Counted from the stretch's first letter, positions 55,577 to 64,000 are shown. The stretch: DNA of 64,000 nt from CAVQUE01 sp046290435 (GCA_046290435.1 JBKAGO010000039.1:62001-126000); one strand, 5' to 3'. Notes: generated by a model not told the origin, from the letters alone. Translations and numbers: made by a program.

Positions 55577-57513
55577 CGCGACACCTCCCAAATGGTCACC
55601 TTCTGAATGCCTTCGCCGAAGGTGGCGACGGGGGTTCCCCGCTCGATCATCTCGCCGACGATGGGGAGGGGATCGGCCGCCACGTAGTCGTGCAGGCTCA
55701 CGTAGTCGACGGTTCGCCACGTCTCGTCCACAGCGGGATCGAGGTCGACCTTGAAGTACCAGATGACGTTCTCCCGCGGGAATCCGGCACGCACGAGATC
55801 GACCCATATCGAGTCCTCGATGACGATCACAGCGTCGCGAGGGACGTTGTCCTCGATCCATGCCTGCGCACCGCTGACCCCGGCGTCGGCATCGTCGGTG
55901 CGGAACTCGTCGCCGGTGTGCGCAGCCACCCATGTCGGGCCCAACCCGCCCAGCAGTGTCACGGCGATCGCTCCGGCGCCGATTCCCGCGGCGACTCTAC
56001 GACGGCGCCCGTGCTCGGTGTGTCGGCCGGCATCGGCCCGAACCCAGGTGGGGTCGGAGATGGTGCCTTCCTCGACGAGCCCTCTGCGCAAGAAGATCTT
56101 CGTCCACTGCAGCACCCGGTGCCCGCGCAGGGCGAGCAACACGAGCCACGCGGAAGCGACAGCAACGAAGACGAACAGTGCCTGCATCAGCAGGTGGTAC
56201 GCAGCGCCGGGTCGGGGCAAGGCACCGAACCACAGTGTCGTCGCGACGACGATCGCAGTGAGCGCCACGATGCCAGCAGCGATGGCGAGAGGGCTGCGGA
56301 TGACGCGGGCTGGAACGACCGCATCGAGCAATGCCCGGGCGTGGATTCTCCCGGGGGCGGTGAAGCCCTGCTCGTCGGGAAGTGGCGCGGCCCTCCTGCC
56401 GGTCGCAGCTCGGTGCAGCGTGTCGCCGACTCCGCCGATGCAGAGGGCGACGAGCGGGATAACCACGATCAGGTACGGAACGGGGAGATACCCACCACGC
56501 AGAGGCATCAGAGCGTGGAGCAGCAGGCACAGGCCGATCGGTCGAAGACGTCGAATGGCCAGCGCCGGCACGATGGATGCGAGCCCCAGCGTGAGGAAGA
56601 GCCCATCGGAGCCCAGCCACGAGTCGAGCATGTTCGCTGCATCGGTGCCCGAGGCGAACAGGCTTCCGCTGGATTCACGATCGAACAGCTGCCAGTGCGC
56701 GGCCGAGATCAGGCTCACACGGCTGTCGCTCGGAATCAGCTCGCCGCGCAGAAGTGCCATGAGTGGGAACATCGAGACGAGCAGTCCCGCAATGGCCCCC
56801 GACACCGCCATGGTCATCGTCCTCAGCCTCGGTGGCGTCGACTGCCACAGGACATAGAAGACGAACGGCGCGACGAGGAGCAGCGTCGCTTTCGTCAGCA
56901 CCGCGATGGCCAGGCACACGGATGCGAGCGCCTTGGTGTCCATCCGCCCCCGTCGGTCCGCAGCCAGGGCGAAGGCGATCAACGCCCACATCACGCCGAT
57001 GTTGTCGAGCCACACGCCGCGCTGCAGCGGTAGGGCGAGGGGGCCGAGCGCGAAGAGCGCGACCGTCGTCGCCGACCATCCGATGGCGAGGCCCAGACGT
57101 CGCCCGAGCACGTAGAGCGCGACGACGGACACGAGCTTCACGAGCAGCATCGCGTGCCGCCCCGCAGCCACGCTGGACGCCGAATCGTCGAGCGCTCCGG
57201 TGATGGCCTCGAACCCTGCGAGCTGTACCCAGCCGAGCGGGGGGTGGTCGTACCAGTAGGTGTAGTGGGCCAATTCGCCCTGCTGCAACGCCCAGGCCTG
57301 TGCCATGTAGGTGCCCTCGTCGTCGCCGCGCTCGGGGTTGTTCGTCATCCCGATGCCGTGGAGGATGCCGGTCACCACCAACAGCAGACCGAGGACCGCG
57401 ATGTCCACGCGGTGGGCATGGAGCCAGAGGAACAGGCGCGGTGCCAGACGATCGGCAACCGGCGACTTCGATCCGGCGTGATCCCGATGCGATTCGAGGG
57501 TCGCAGTGCTCAT
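55573..57513 (-). CDS. GT-C membrane glycosyltransferase (ArnT/PMT-like)
   Basis: This 646-residue protein has ~12 membrane helices and the GT-C first-loop acidic motif GDDEGTYMAQAWAL, with YWYDHPPLGWVQL just after, as in ArnT/PMT-type enzymes that use polyprenyl-phosphate sugars outside the membrane. The C-terminal part (AQAWIEDNVPRDAVIVIEDS) is an extracytoplasmic domain. It is coupled to the GT2 gene before it and the giant surface protein after it, which is a natural acceptor. Confidence 0.85.
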   Translation of the reverse strand: MSTATLESHRDHAGSKSPVADRLAPRLFLWLHAHRVDIAVLGLLLVVTGILHGIGMTNNPERGDDEGTYMAQAWALQQGELAHYTYWYDHPPLGWVQLAGFEAITGALDDSASSVAAGRHAMLLVKLVSVVALYVLGRRLGLAIGWSATTVALFALGPLALPLQRGVWLDNIGVMWALIAFALAADRRGRMDTKALASVCLAIAVLTKATLLLVAPFVFYVLWQSTPPRLRTMTMAVSGAIAGLLVSMFPLMALLRGELIPSDSRVSLISAAHWQLFDRESSGSLFASGTDAANMLDSWLGSDGLFLTLGLASIVPALAIRRLRPIGLCLLLHALMPLRGGYLPVPYLIVVIPLVALCIGGVGDTLHRAATGRRAAPLPDEQGFTAPGRIHARALLDAVVPARVIRSPLAIAAGIVALTAIVVATTLWFGALPRPGAAYHLLMQALFVFVAVASAWLVLLALRGHRVLQWTKIFLRRGLVEEGTISDPTWVRADAGRHTEHGRRRRVAAGIGAGAIAVTLLGGLGPTWVAAHTGDEFRTDDADAGVSGAQAWIEDNVPRDAVIVIEDSIWVDLVRAGFPRENVIWYFKVDLDPAVDETWRTVDYVSLHDYVAADPLPIVGEMIERGTPVATFGEGIQKVTIWEVSR

Positions 57514-59030
57514 ACCGTGGCCTCCTGCAGGCGCGGTGAACGATGCGCATCGACGTGGACGGTCTTCTCCCAGCCCCGCTCGCCTCGGGCTTCGCGGAGC
57601 ATCGCCCGCATCGCCGCATACGTGAGCACGATTCCGTACGGGATCATGCCCAGGAGCATCCCGATCTGTGTTCGAACGGTGAGCGGACGGTCGTACGCAC
57701 GAGCGAACTCCCTGAGCCCGATCAGCTGGACGATGCCTGTCGTGACGAGGATCGTCAGCGGGAGGAACGTGGCGAGCGCGACGACCAGCGGGAACCCGTG
57801 CAGCACGCCGAGCAGGACGGTGCTCGGGATCAGGACGAAGGTCATCGCCTGGATCAGGGGCATCGTCAGGATGAGCCGTGCGAGAAGCCGTTGTCGCAAC
57901 GGCAACGAACGCCAGAGGCCCTTGCGATAGGTCTGGATGAAGCCCTGGTTCCACCGGCTTCGCTGGCGGACGAACTCCCTCAGGGTGATGGGGGCCTCCT
58001 CGACCGTTGCGAGATCGGGTCGGTAGATCACCCGCACCTGCTCTCCCGACGACGAGAGGCGGACGCCGAGTTCGCAGTCCTCGGTCAGATTCTCGGCGTC
58101 CCAGCCGCCGTACGCCTCGGCGATGCGGCGACGGATGAACACCGTGTTGCCGCCGAGTGGGATGAATCCGGCCCTGGCGTGATGGTGCAGGCGGCTGCCG
58201 AAGTAGAAGAAGTACTCCAGGACGTTGTGCACCGTGAACCACGTGGAGTCGTGGTTGATGAGCTGCACCGGACCCTGCACGACACTGACCGATGCGTCGT
58301 CGAATGCGGCGACCACATGCTGCAGGAGTGCCGGGTGCACGTGGTCTTCTGCGTCGAAGACGCCGACGATGTCGCCTGTGCATGCTGCCAAGCCGGCGTT
58401 GAGAGCTCGCGGCTTGTTCTTCGTGGGGCTCGTGTCGACCACCACTTCGAAACGCTCACCGAGCCGTTCGGCGGTGTCTTGCGCAACCTTGGCGGTTTCG
58501 GGGTCGTCGTGGCCGACGACGACGATCACCTCGAGGTTGTGGTAGGCCTGCTCGGCGAGCTGTTCGAGTGTCGACTCGAGCACGTCGACTTCGTGACGGG
58601 CCGGAACGATCAGGCTCACGAGCCGTCCGTGGTCGACATCGACCGCGTCGGATCGCCGCATCTCGTGGTTCTCGGGTGTCCACCAGGCGTCGATCATCCA
58701 GCGGAGGTTCAGGCATCCCAGGAGGAACAACAGCCCGCAGGCGGTCATCAGGACGATCGCCAGGGCGGCGTCGGTTCCGAGCGACCACATCAACAGCGCC
58801 ACTGCCGCGCCGGTCATGGCCATCGCGGCCGGGATCTGCCCACCGACACCGGCTTCGTCCGGCTGGAACTGTCGCCGCTCTGAGCCCTTCGAGCGATCCG
58901 GGCGGCGGGGGCGGACCGAGCGGCTGGCTACCGCCATCCCCATGATCGCCAGTGCAACGGTCACCGGCACGAGGACGACCATCTCCGTCATCGTGCGCAA
59001 CCGTCGGGGTCGGGTCGTCTTCGTGGCCAT
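57510..59030 (-). CDS. Processive GT2 glycosyltransferase (cellulose synthase-like)
   Basis: The 506-residue membrane protein has two N-terminal helices, a GT-A domain with SLIVPARHEVDVLESTL, the DxD-like VFDAEDHV, acceptor TEDCELGVRL and QRSRWNQG (the Q-x-x-R-W product site of processive enzymes), and several C-terminal helices. It may make a polysaccharide such as a beta-glucan or polyglucosamine. ATG 59030 has GGAG 6 bases upstream; ATG 59045 is possible. The stop overlaps the GT-C gene. Confidence 0.88.
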   Translation of the reverse strand: MATKTTRPRRLRTMTEMVVLVPVTVALAIMGMAVASRSVRPRRPDRSKGSERRQFQPDEAGVGGQIPAAMAMTGAAVALLMWSLGTDAALAIVLMTACGLLFLLGCLNLRWMIDAWWTPENHEMRRSDAVDVDHGRLVSLIVPARHEVDVLESTLEQLAEQAYHNLEVIVVVGHDDPETAKVAQDTAERLGERFEVVVDTSPTKNKPRALNAGLAACTGDIVGVFDAEDHVHPALLQHVVAAFDDASVSVVQGPVQLINHDSTWFTVHNVLEYFFYFGSRLHHHARAGFIPLGGNTVFIRRRIAEAYGGWDAENLTEDCELGVRLSSSGEQVRVIYRPDLATVEEAPITLREFVRQRSRWNQGFIQTYRKGLWRSLPLRQRLLARLILTMPLIQAMTFVLIPSTVLLGVLHGFPLVVALATFLPLTILVTTGIVQLIGLREFARAYDRPLTVRTQIGMLLGMIPYGIVLTYAAMRAMLREARGERGWEKTVHVDAHRSPRLQEATV

Positions 59031-59076
59031 CGTGTTCTCCGTCATCGTCGGTTGCCTGATTCGTCGTGTCCGGGTC

Positions 59077-59928
59077 TCACGCCACAGCAACGGTGGGCGC
59101 CGGCTGGTAGCGCACGACCCGTGCCGGGGCGGGTTCGAGCCGCCGGCGTGCGAGCAGTGCGAGATAGGCCAACGCTTCCTTCCGGTCCGCCTTCGACTCT
59201 CCGGCTCTGCGCCCCTCGAAGCGGAATGCCACCTCGGCGGGGCGGATGCGCGGCGTCTGCAGAAGGATCTCCATCAGCACCTTGAAGCCGTCCGGTTCCA
59301 GCAGGTCGGTGTCGACCGACGCCAGGCGCACGGCGAAGAGTCCGCTCAGGGGATCGGAGATCGCCCCCAGCCTGACCGGGAACATCGCCTTGGCCAGCAG
59401 GTGTGCGCCCCTCGATGCGACGAGGCGCGTCTTCGAGAGGCCGTCTGCGGCTCCGCCGGGTTCGTAGCGGGACCCGATGACCAGATCCACCTGTTCGGTC
59501 AACGCACAGGTGGCCACGGCCGCAGCAGCCTCGGGTGGGTGCTGGAGATCGCCGTCCATGACGAGCGCCCACGGCGCTCGGGCCCTCGAGAAGCCGAGCT
59601 TGACGGCGGTACCGAGTCCGCCGGCTCGTTCTCCGAGCCTGCGGTGGACCACCCGGACGGGCAGCAACGTCGAGGCCGTCCGTTCGCGGACTTCGTCCGC
59701 CGTGCCGTCGTCGCTGTCGTCGACGAAGAGCACCTCGGCATCGACGTGGCGGAACGCATGGTCGAGGCCCTCGAGGAGCCGGCCGATGTTGGCGCGTTCG
59801 TTTCGGGTGGGAATGACGATCGAGACCCGGGGAAGGTCTGCAGCCGTCGCTTGTGTGGTCGAGGCAGCGATCGCCTGCGACTCGGGCGCGGAGCGACTAC
59901 GCTCCAACCCAATGGATGGATTACTCAC
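59077..59928 (-). CDS. Dpm1-like polyprenyl-phosphate glycosyltransferase
   Basis: This 283-residue soluble GT2 has SIVIPTRNERANIGRLLEGL, EVLFVDDSDDGTADE, VMDGDLQHPPEA (DxD) and GSRYEPGGAADG, as in dolichol/polyprenol-phosphate mannose or glucose synthases. It lacks the C-terminal membrane helices of some homologues, so a partner such as GtrA would flip the lipid sugar. GTG 59928 has GGAGG 7 bases upstream. It is the first gene of the leftward glycosylation operon. Confidence 0.9.
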   Translation of the reverse strand: MSNPSIGLERSRSAPESQAIAASTTQATAADLPRVSIVIPTRNERANIGRLLEGLDHAFRHVDAEVLFVDDSDDGTADEVRERTASTLLPVRVVHRRLGERAGGLGTAVKLGFSRARAPWALVMDGDLQHPPEAAAAVATCALTEQVDLVIGSRYEPGGAADGLSKTRLVASRGAHLLAKAMFPVRLGAISDPLSGLFAVRLASVDTDLLEPDGFKVLMEILLQTPRIRPAEVAFRFEGRRAGESKADRKEALAYLALLARRRLEPAPARVVRYQPAPTVAVA

Positions 59929-60587
59929 CAGTGTCCTCCAATGGGATTCGGAGGACTCGGCCTAGCGCACCAACGGTCGGCCGGGTTCCTCTGAATCTCC
60001 GCTCTGTGTTTCGTCGTGACACCGGGCGAGAGGCCCTCGCGGCGCCTGCTGTCGTCGGTGTCTCGACGGTGGGTTTCCCGCTCACCTCCCTGCGGTCCTG
60101 GTCGTGTCTCAGGTCGCCGAGGTCGAGGTGAGGCCGGTCTCTGCCTGTGCAGAGAGGCCAGCTCGCATCGCCCTTGCCGCCCGCACAAGGCTTAGTGCAG
60201 CGCCTTTCGTCGGGTCAACGGGTGCGCCGTTCCGAATGGAGCGCCACGCCGAGATGCCGGCTGTGGTGCTGACGGAGCGTGGCTACCGTGGCCTCGTCGC
60301 ATGGTCGACCGGCACGGTGGTCCTCGCGATCGTCTGGCGGTGGCGATGCCTGTCGTCACGGGCGTTCCTCGCTCGGAGTAGTCGTCGGGCCAGGCGGTCG
60401 TTCGGGCACGAACGGTCTCGTCGTCCCCACGAAGAGTGACTGCTGGCAGGGCGTGCGCCAGAACATCAACGCTGTGTCAAGGTCTCCACCGAGGCCGCGA
60501 TAGCGCAGCCCGACGCCCGGCCGGTCTCCTCGCCATGCACCGCTCGAAGCGCTCGCGATGTCGGCCGGCCCCGGTGGCCCAGAGGTC
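59929..60587. other. 659-base region without a supported gene; probable leader of the glycosylation operon
   Basis: On the minus strand TTGACC (60218-60213) and TAAGCC (60194-60189) are 18 bases apart and could drive the operon, giving a leader of about 250 bases. The leader has a hairpin, TCTCTGC-CTGT-GCAGAGA (60138-60155), extended by GGCC arms. I could not fit a known riboswitch. A minus-strand frame ending at 60356 (GLGGDLDTALMFWRTPCQQS) is open but has no start or family. Confidence 0.35.
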
Positions 60588-61166
60588 TCAGAACGGGTTG
60601 TGGCCGAGACGGTTGCGGATGCCGACCAACTCGCCGGTGTGGGTGACGACGTGGCCGATCGCGGACCATGACAGGAACCAACGCCGGGGCTTGTCGCTCC
60701 ACATGCGGTAGAGCCAGTCGAAGTCGTCCTCGGGCGTGCCCAGCGCCCGGAGTGCCCTCGCGCTGTCCGGGACGTCGTCGAGATCCTCGAGCGACGCCTC
60801 GGTGGCGACCCAGGCGATCGTGTCGTCGAGGGTGGCCAGTGCGTAGGCGGCGACGGCATCGGGATCGAGGACTGCCACGAGGTCGGTGTCGGCGCCCTCT
60901 GCGAGGCCCCGGTACAGCCGGTCGTGCACGCCCAGGGCACCGAGATGGTCCAGGACGACCTCGTCCCGACCACGCAGCACCGCGTTGACGGCCACATCGT
61001 GGTGCCGGGCAAGGTGCCACAACGCGTAACCGCCCGGAACGCCACCGTTGTCGGCGAGCACGGTCATCTCGTCGCTCGGGATCATGTCGATCACACCGCC
61101 GGCGAGGCGGGCCCGGGCCGAGGTCAACTCGTCGACGATCCAGCGGCGGAGGGGATCGCTGCTCAT
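60588..61166 (-). CDS. DinB-superfamily protein
   Basis: The 192-residue four-helix protein shows the DinB/mycothiol-dependent transferase pattern: GYALWHLARHHDVAVNAVL with the first His ligand and SAIGHVVTHTGELVGIRNRLG with the two others. Metal-binding DinB proteins use mycothiol or bacillithiol to modify or detoxify compounds, which fits the mshD in this window; the substrate is unknown. Its start lies 92 bases after the upstream membrane protein gene. Confidence 0.85.
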   Translation of the reverse strand: MSSDPLRRWIVDELTSARARLAGGVIDMIPSDEMTVLADNGGVPGGYALWHLARHHDVAVNAVLRGRDEVVLDHLGALGVHDRLYRGLAEGADTDLVAVLDPDAVAAYALATLDDTIAWVATEASLEDLDDVPDSARALRALGTPEDDFDWLYRMWSDKPRRWFLSWSAIGHVVTHTGELVGIRNRLGHNPF

Positions 61167-61257
61167 CGCTGGGATCCCGTGCCCGAGTGGCTGCGGAGCG
61201 CAGCGCACCAGAGCGGGAGACGGCAGCTCTGGATCCGTCGGATCGTACGTATCGCCA

Positions 61258-62091
61258 TCAGCGCTGCTGCTTGGTCTGGAAGGCGCCGGGGAGGTCGGTC
61301 TCGGCGAACCTGCCCGGGACCTCGCCCGTGGTGACGTAGTGGTAGAGCGCCGTCTGGAAGACCGCGGTGAGGCTGGTGGACACCACGGCGACCACGGCGA
61401 TCCACGGCACGGCGACGATGACACCCAGGATCGGGCTGACGGCGGCACCGATGAGCCCGGCGACGATCAGCCCGGGAAGCAACGCGACGAATGTCACGAT
61501 GCCCAGACCCGCCTGGGCGACGAGGTTCTCGCCCCATGTCTGGCGGAACAGGGTGCCGGACCGCTTGAGGGTGGCGATCGGTCCGATGCGTTCGACCACG
61601 AGCACCGGTACGGCCAGGAACGTGACCACACGGAACGCCATGCCGATGAGACCCACCACGAACCGCCCGACGGCGCCGGCGTTCTCCTCGATGGCCCGCA
61701 ACACGGCGCCGACGGTCCAGCTGAACAGCGCCCACGGCACGATGACGTTCAGCCTGCTCGTCGCCGAGGCGAGCGCCGAGGACACGGTGGGATCGCCCCC
61801 GGTGAGGCGCTCCCGTGCGCCGCTGACCATCGCCGCCTGGAAGTAGGTGGCCACGACGGCGAGCGCCATGCCGGCCAGGATCAACACGATGACCCCGCCG
61901 GGACTCAGCTCGAACTCTTCCAGCCCGCGGGCAGCGTCGTAGTCGATGATCACGACCAGACCGAGACACGCCGCCGCCACGACCAGCGAAGCGGCAAAGG
62001 AGAGAACCGGGAGCGCGAGCAGTTCACGGTCGGCTCGAAGCGTGCTCCACGAAGCCTTGGCGAGCTCGAGCGATCGTTGCCAACGGCCCAC
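61258..62091 (-). CDS. Six-helix membrane protein (DUF6159-like)
   Basis: The 277-residue protein begins with RWQRSLELAKASWSTLRADR, then about six membrane helices, with the conserved-looking loop ERIGPIATLKRSGTLFRQTWGENLV between the fourth and fifth. The C-terminus FQTALYHYVTTGEVPGRF is cytoplasmic. This pattern is frequent in actinobacterial membrane proteins of unknown function. GTG 62091 has AAGGAGG 5 bases upstream. A TACCCT (62147-62142, minus) may be its -10 element. Confidence 0.75.
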   Translation of the reverse strand: MGRWQRSLELAKASWSTLRADRELLALPVLSFAASLVVAAACLGLVVIIDYDAARGLEEFELSPGGVIVLILAGMALAVVATYFQAAMVSGARERLTGGDPTVSSALASATSRLNVIVPWALFSWTVGAVLRAIEENAGAVGRFVVGLIGMAFRVVTFLAVPVLVVERIGPIATLKRSGTLFRQTWGENLVAQAGLGIVTFVALLPGLIVAGLIGAAVSPILGVIVAVPWIAVVAVVSTSLTAVFQTALYHYVTTGEVPGRFAETDLPGAFQTKQQR

Positions 62092-62163
62092 GGGGGCCTC
62101 CTTCTGAAAGGTCGAACCGAACGGACTCCGGACAGCGCCACAGGGTAGTTCGCCTGCCCCGAC

Positions 62164-62169
62164 TACGAT
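62164..62169 (+). promoter_or_regulatory. -10 element of the coiled-coil/pdtaR/polA operon
   Basis: TACGAT lies 8 bases before the ATG at 62178. Confidence 0.5.
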
Positions 62170-62177
62170 GCGGCGCC

Positions 62178-62483
62178 ATGTCGGACCCTCGCCACCGAGC
62201 CTCCATCGAGCGTCGCCTGATCGAGACCGGCCAGCGCCTCAAGACCTTGCGAGACGACCTCCGCGTCGCCGACGAGCAACTCGCGCACTTCGCCGACGAG
62301 GCCGACGACGCCCGTTTGCGGTCGCTCGTGTCGGAGACCCCGCTGGCGGACCGTGAACACCGCAGCGCCGCCCGTCATGCCGATGCCATGCGTCGCCACC
62401 GAGACGAGATCGTCACCGAGATCGCCGAGCTCGAGCGCCGCCAGGACGAGCTGCTCGACGAGATGAGCGGAGGCGGGCGATGA
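62178..62483 (+). CDS. Small coiled-coil protein of unknown function
   Basis: A 101-residue charged helical protein (SIERRLIETGQRLKTLRDDL, then HRDEIVTEIAELERRQDELL). It overlaps pdtaR by four bases, so its amount is tied to the regulator. It has no recognised motif; a role in signalling is suggested only by position. Confidence 0.7.
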   Translation: MSDPRHRASIERRLIETGQRLKTLRDDLRVADEQLAHFADEADDARLRSLVSETPLADREHRSAARHADAMRRHRDEIVTEIAELERRQDELLDEMSGGGR

Positions 62484-63127
62484 CTGCGTCGCCCCCGGTT
62501 CGCATCGTGATCGCCGAGGACGAGGCCATCATCCGCCTCGACCTGCGTGAGAGCCTCGAGGACGAGGGCTACGAGGTCGTCGGCGAGACCGGACATGGCG
62601 ACGAGGTCGTACCGCTGGTGACCCGGCTGGCCCCCGACGTGGTCATCGTCGACATCAAGATGCCCGGCATGGACGGCATCGCCTGCGCACGCGAGATCAG
62701 CGCCGACCGCCTCGCCGCGGTGTTGTTGCTGACCGCGTTCAGCCAACGCGACCTCATCCAGCAGGCGTCGGAGGCCGGTGCGCTGGCCTATCTGGTCAAG
62801 CCGTTCCAACGCAGCGAGCTGGTGCCCGCCATCGAGCTGGCGCTGGCGAGGTTCCGCGAGCTGCGGGCCATCGAGGGCGAAGCCGCCGCGTTGGCGGAGC
62901 GCCTGGCGTCACGCAAGGCCGTCGACCGAGCGAAGGGTCGGCTCATGGACGAACAGGCCATGACCGAACAGCAGGCGTACCGCCACATCCAGACCGAAGC
63001 CATGGCCCAGCGCACAACCATGCGCAGCGTCGCGGAGGCCATCGTGGCCGCCGAGTCGCTGCCCCTCCCGACCGTCGAGGGCCCCGACGGCCCCCGTCCC
63101 GACCCCCCAGCGGAGACTCCCTCATGA
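62480..63127 (+). CDS. pdtaR: ANTAR-domain response regulator PdtaR
   Basis: PdtaR is phosphorylated by PdtaS and binds RNA to block terminators or ribosome sites. The 215-residue protein has a receiver domain (IVIAEDEAIIRLDLRESL acidic pocket, VVIVDIKMPGMDG phospho-Asp, LLTAFSQ, LVKPFQ) and an ANTAR domain (RKAVDRAKGRLMDEQAMTEQ, then AYRHIQTEAMAQR). A Pro-rich tail follows. The typical order pdtaR-polA of actinobacteria is kept. The partner kinase is not in the window. Confidence 0.95.
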   Translation: MTASPPVRIVIAEDEAIIRLDLRESLEDEGYEVVGETGHGDEVVPLVTRLAPDVVIVDIKMPGMDGIACAREISADRLAAVLLLTAFSQRDLIQQASEAGALAYLVKPFQRSELVPAIELALARFRELRAIEGEAAALAERLASRKAVDRAKGRLMDEQAMTEQQAYRHIQTEAMAQRTTMRSVAEAIVAAESLPLPTVEGPDGPRPDPPAETPS

Positions 63128-64000
63128 CAACGGCGATGCTGATAGACGGCAACTCGCTGACCTATCGCGCCTTCTACGCGCTGCCGACCGACATGGCGAC
63201 GGCGAGTGGCCAGGTCACCAACGCCGTGTTCGGCTTCACGTCGATGCTGATCAACCTGTTCCGTGATCATCGGCCCGACCGCATCGTGGTGTCGTTCGAT
63301 CTGCCGACGCCGACGTTCCGTCACGAACGCCTGCCCGACTACAAGGCCGGCCGCAAGGAGACTCCCGACATCCTGCGCCAGCAGATGGGCCTGGTACGTC
63401 AGGTGATCGAGACCCTCGCCATTCCCATCGTGTCGGTCGAGGGCTTCGAGGCCGACGACGTGCTGGCCACCCTCGCCACCGCGGCACGCGACGCCGGCGA
63501 CGACGTCATCGTGGTCACCGGCGATCGCGACGTCTACCAGCTGGTGGAGGATCCCCACGTCAAGGTGCTCTACAACAAGCGCGGGGTCTCGGACTACGCG
63601 TTCTACGACGAGGCCGGCATCGTCGAGCGCACCGGGGTGAAGCCCGTCGACTACGTCACCTACGCGGCGCTGCGTGGCGACACCTCGGACAATCTGCCCG
63701 GCGTGTCGGGGGTGGGGGAGAAGACCGCGGCGAAGCTCGTCAACGCCTACGGCACCATCGACGGCATCTACGCGCACCTCGACGAGCAGACGCCGAAGCT
63801 GCGCGAGAACCTCGCGGCGGCCGAGGACCAGGTGCGCTCGAATGCAGAGGTCATGGTGCTGGTCCGCGACGTGCCCCTCCCGGTGGACCTCGACGAGCTC
63901 ACGATGGGCGAGATCGACATCGAGGCGGTGCGGAACCTGTTCGACTTCCTCGAGTTCCGCACGCTCTACGACCGTCTCGCCGAGGCGCTCGACCGCCCTC
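63124..64000 (+). CDS. polA: DNA polymerase I, N-terminal part (runs off the window)
   Basis: The first 292 codons encode the 5'-3' exonuclease domain: MLIDGNSLTYRAFYALP with the first metal Asp, FDLPTPTFRHERLPDYKAGR, EGFEADDVLATLATAA, VTGDRDVYQLVED and the helix-hairpin-helix GDTSDNLPGVSGVGEKTAAK. The polymerase domain lies beyond the edge. ATG 63124 overlaps the pdtaR stop, so the DNA repair enzyme is translated from the same mRNA. Confidence 0.96.
   Translation, partial: MTTAMLIDGNSLTYRAFYALPTDMATASGQVTNAVFGFTSMLINLFRDHRPDRIVVSFDLPTPTFRHERLPDYKAGRKETPDILRQQMGLVRQVIETLAIPIVSVEGFEADDVLATLATAARDAGDDVIVVTGDRDVYQLVEDPHVKVLYNKRGVSDYAFYDEAGIVERTGVKPVDYVTYAALRGDTSDNLPGVSGVGEKTAAKLVNAYGTIDGIYAHLDEQTPKLRENLAAAEDQVRSNAEVMVLVRDVPLPVDLDELTMGEIDIEAVRNLFDFLEFRTLYDRLAEALDRP

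Noticed and set aside
59929..60200. A cyclic di-nucleotide riboswitch before the glycosylation operon
   Set aside because: I could not match the core of c-di-GMP or c-di-AMP riboswitches; only one hairpin is clear.
60356..60587. A minus-strand gene after DinB
   Set aside because: The frame is open but has no start codon with a signal and no recognisable family.

Overview
The window is very GC-rich, with dense and mostly co-directional operons joined by 4-base ATGA/GTGA overlaps and many GTG starts. The gene content points to an actinobacterium: a proteasome activator (Bpa), mycothiol synthase (MshD), an ANTAR response regulator (PdtaR), an LAXTG-type wall-anchored protein, and split his and trp operons. 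Many promoter-like TANNNT hexamers sit 6-9 bases before start codons, as expected for leaderless mRNAs. Protein style suggests a class Acidimicrobiia member (Ilumatobacter-like); this is inference. The order lspA-rluD ... dnaE ... his ... trp ... pdtaR-polA echoes the Mycobacterium tuberculosis chromosome, with insertions and inversions.

Region by region: 1-9136 holds a DksA-like protein, lspA, rluD, an Rrf2 regulator, a phosphodiesterase-like protein, bpa and a dnaE gene carrying a 378-residue LAGLIDADG intein. 9137-11186 is a small island with two toxin-antitoxin modules and a decayed gene between them. 11187-23944 is mixed housekeeping: lipoprotein, nitroreductase, DUF35/thiolase pair, DUF255 thioredoxin-like protein, menA, VOC protein, menaquinone methyltransferase, nucleotidyltransferase, rlmN, mshD, nth. 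23945-24734 has no protein gene that I accept. It carries a probable small RNA with twin hairpins and a strong terminator, then two copies of a palindrome-rich 181-196-bp repeat. 24735-30187 is hisDCBHAF. 30188-32100 is a less GC-rich accessory patch with a secreted phospholipase A2-like gene whose signal peptide is out of frame at a run of eight G, plus a small membrane protein. 32118-39888 has an alpha/beta hydrolase divergent from a GroES-like gene, then trpE, ygfZ, a membrane J-protein and trpCFBA.

39908-46452 holds an ECF sigma/anti-sigma pair, HU, a FabZ-like dehydratase and a type II fatty acid synthase operon (fabD-fabH-fabG-acpP-fabF), in which FabD carries an extra lipoyl-like domain. 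A tRNA-Leu and a wall-anchored fasciclin protein follow. 47577-59928 is a leftward surface-glycosylation operon: polyprenyl-phosphate glycosyltransferase, processive GT2, GT-C membrane glycosyltransferase, a 2,510-residue exported protein with lectin-like and choice-of-anchor repeats, and a GtrA flippase-like protein. 60588-64000 ends with a DinB protein, a membrane protein, a coiled-coil protein, pdtaR and the start of polA.

The items I think most worth a second look are the GroES-like protein ending in an HbYX-like GLYL tail in a genome that also encodes Bpa ending in GTYL, the twin-hairpin sRNA, the FabD-lipoyl fusion, the G8 frameshift in the phospholipase gene, and the recurrent leaderless promoter grammar.
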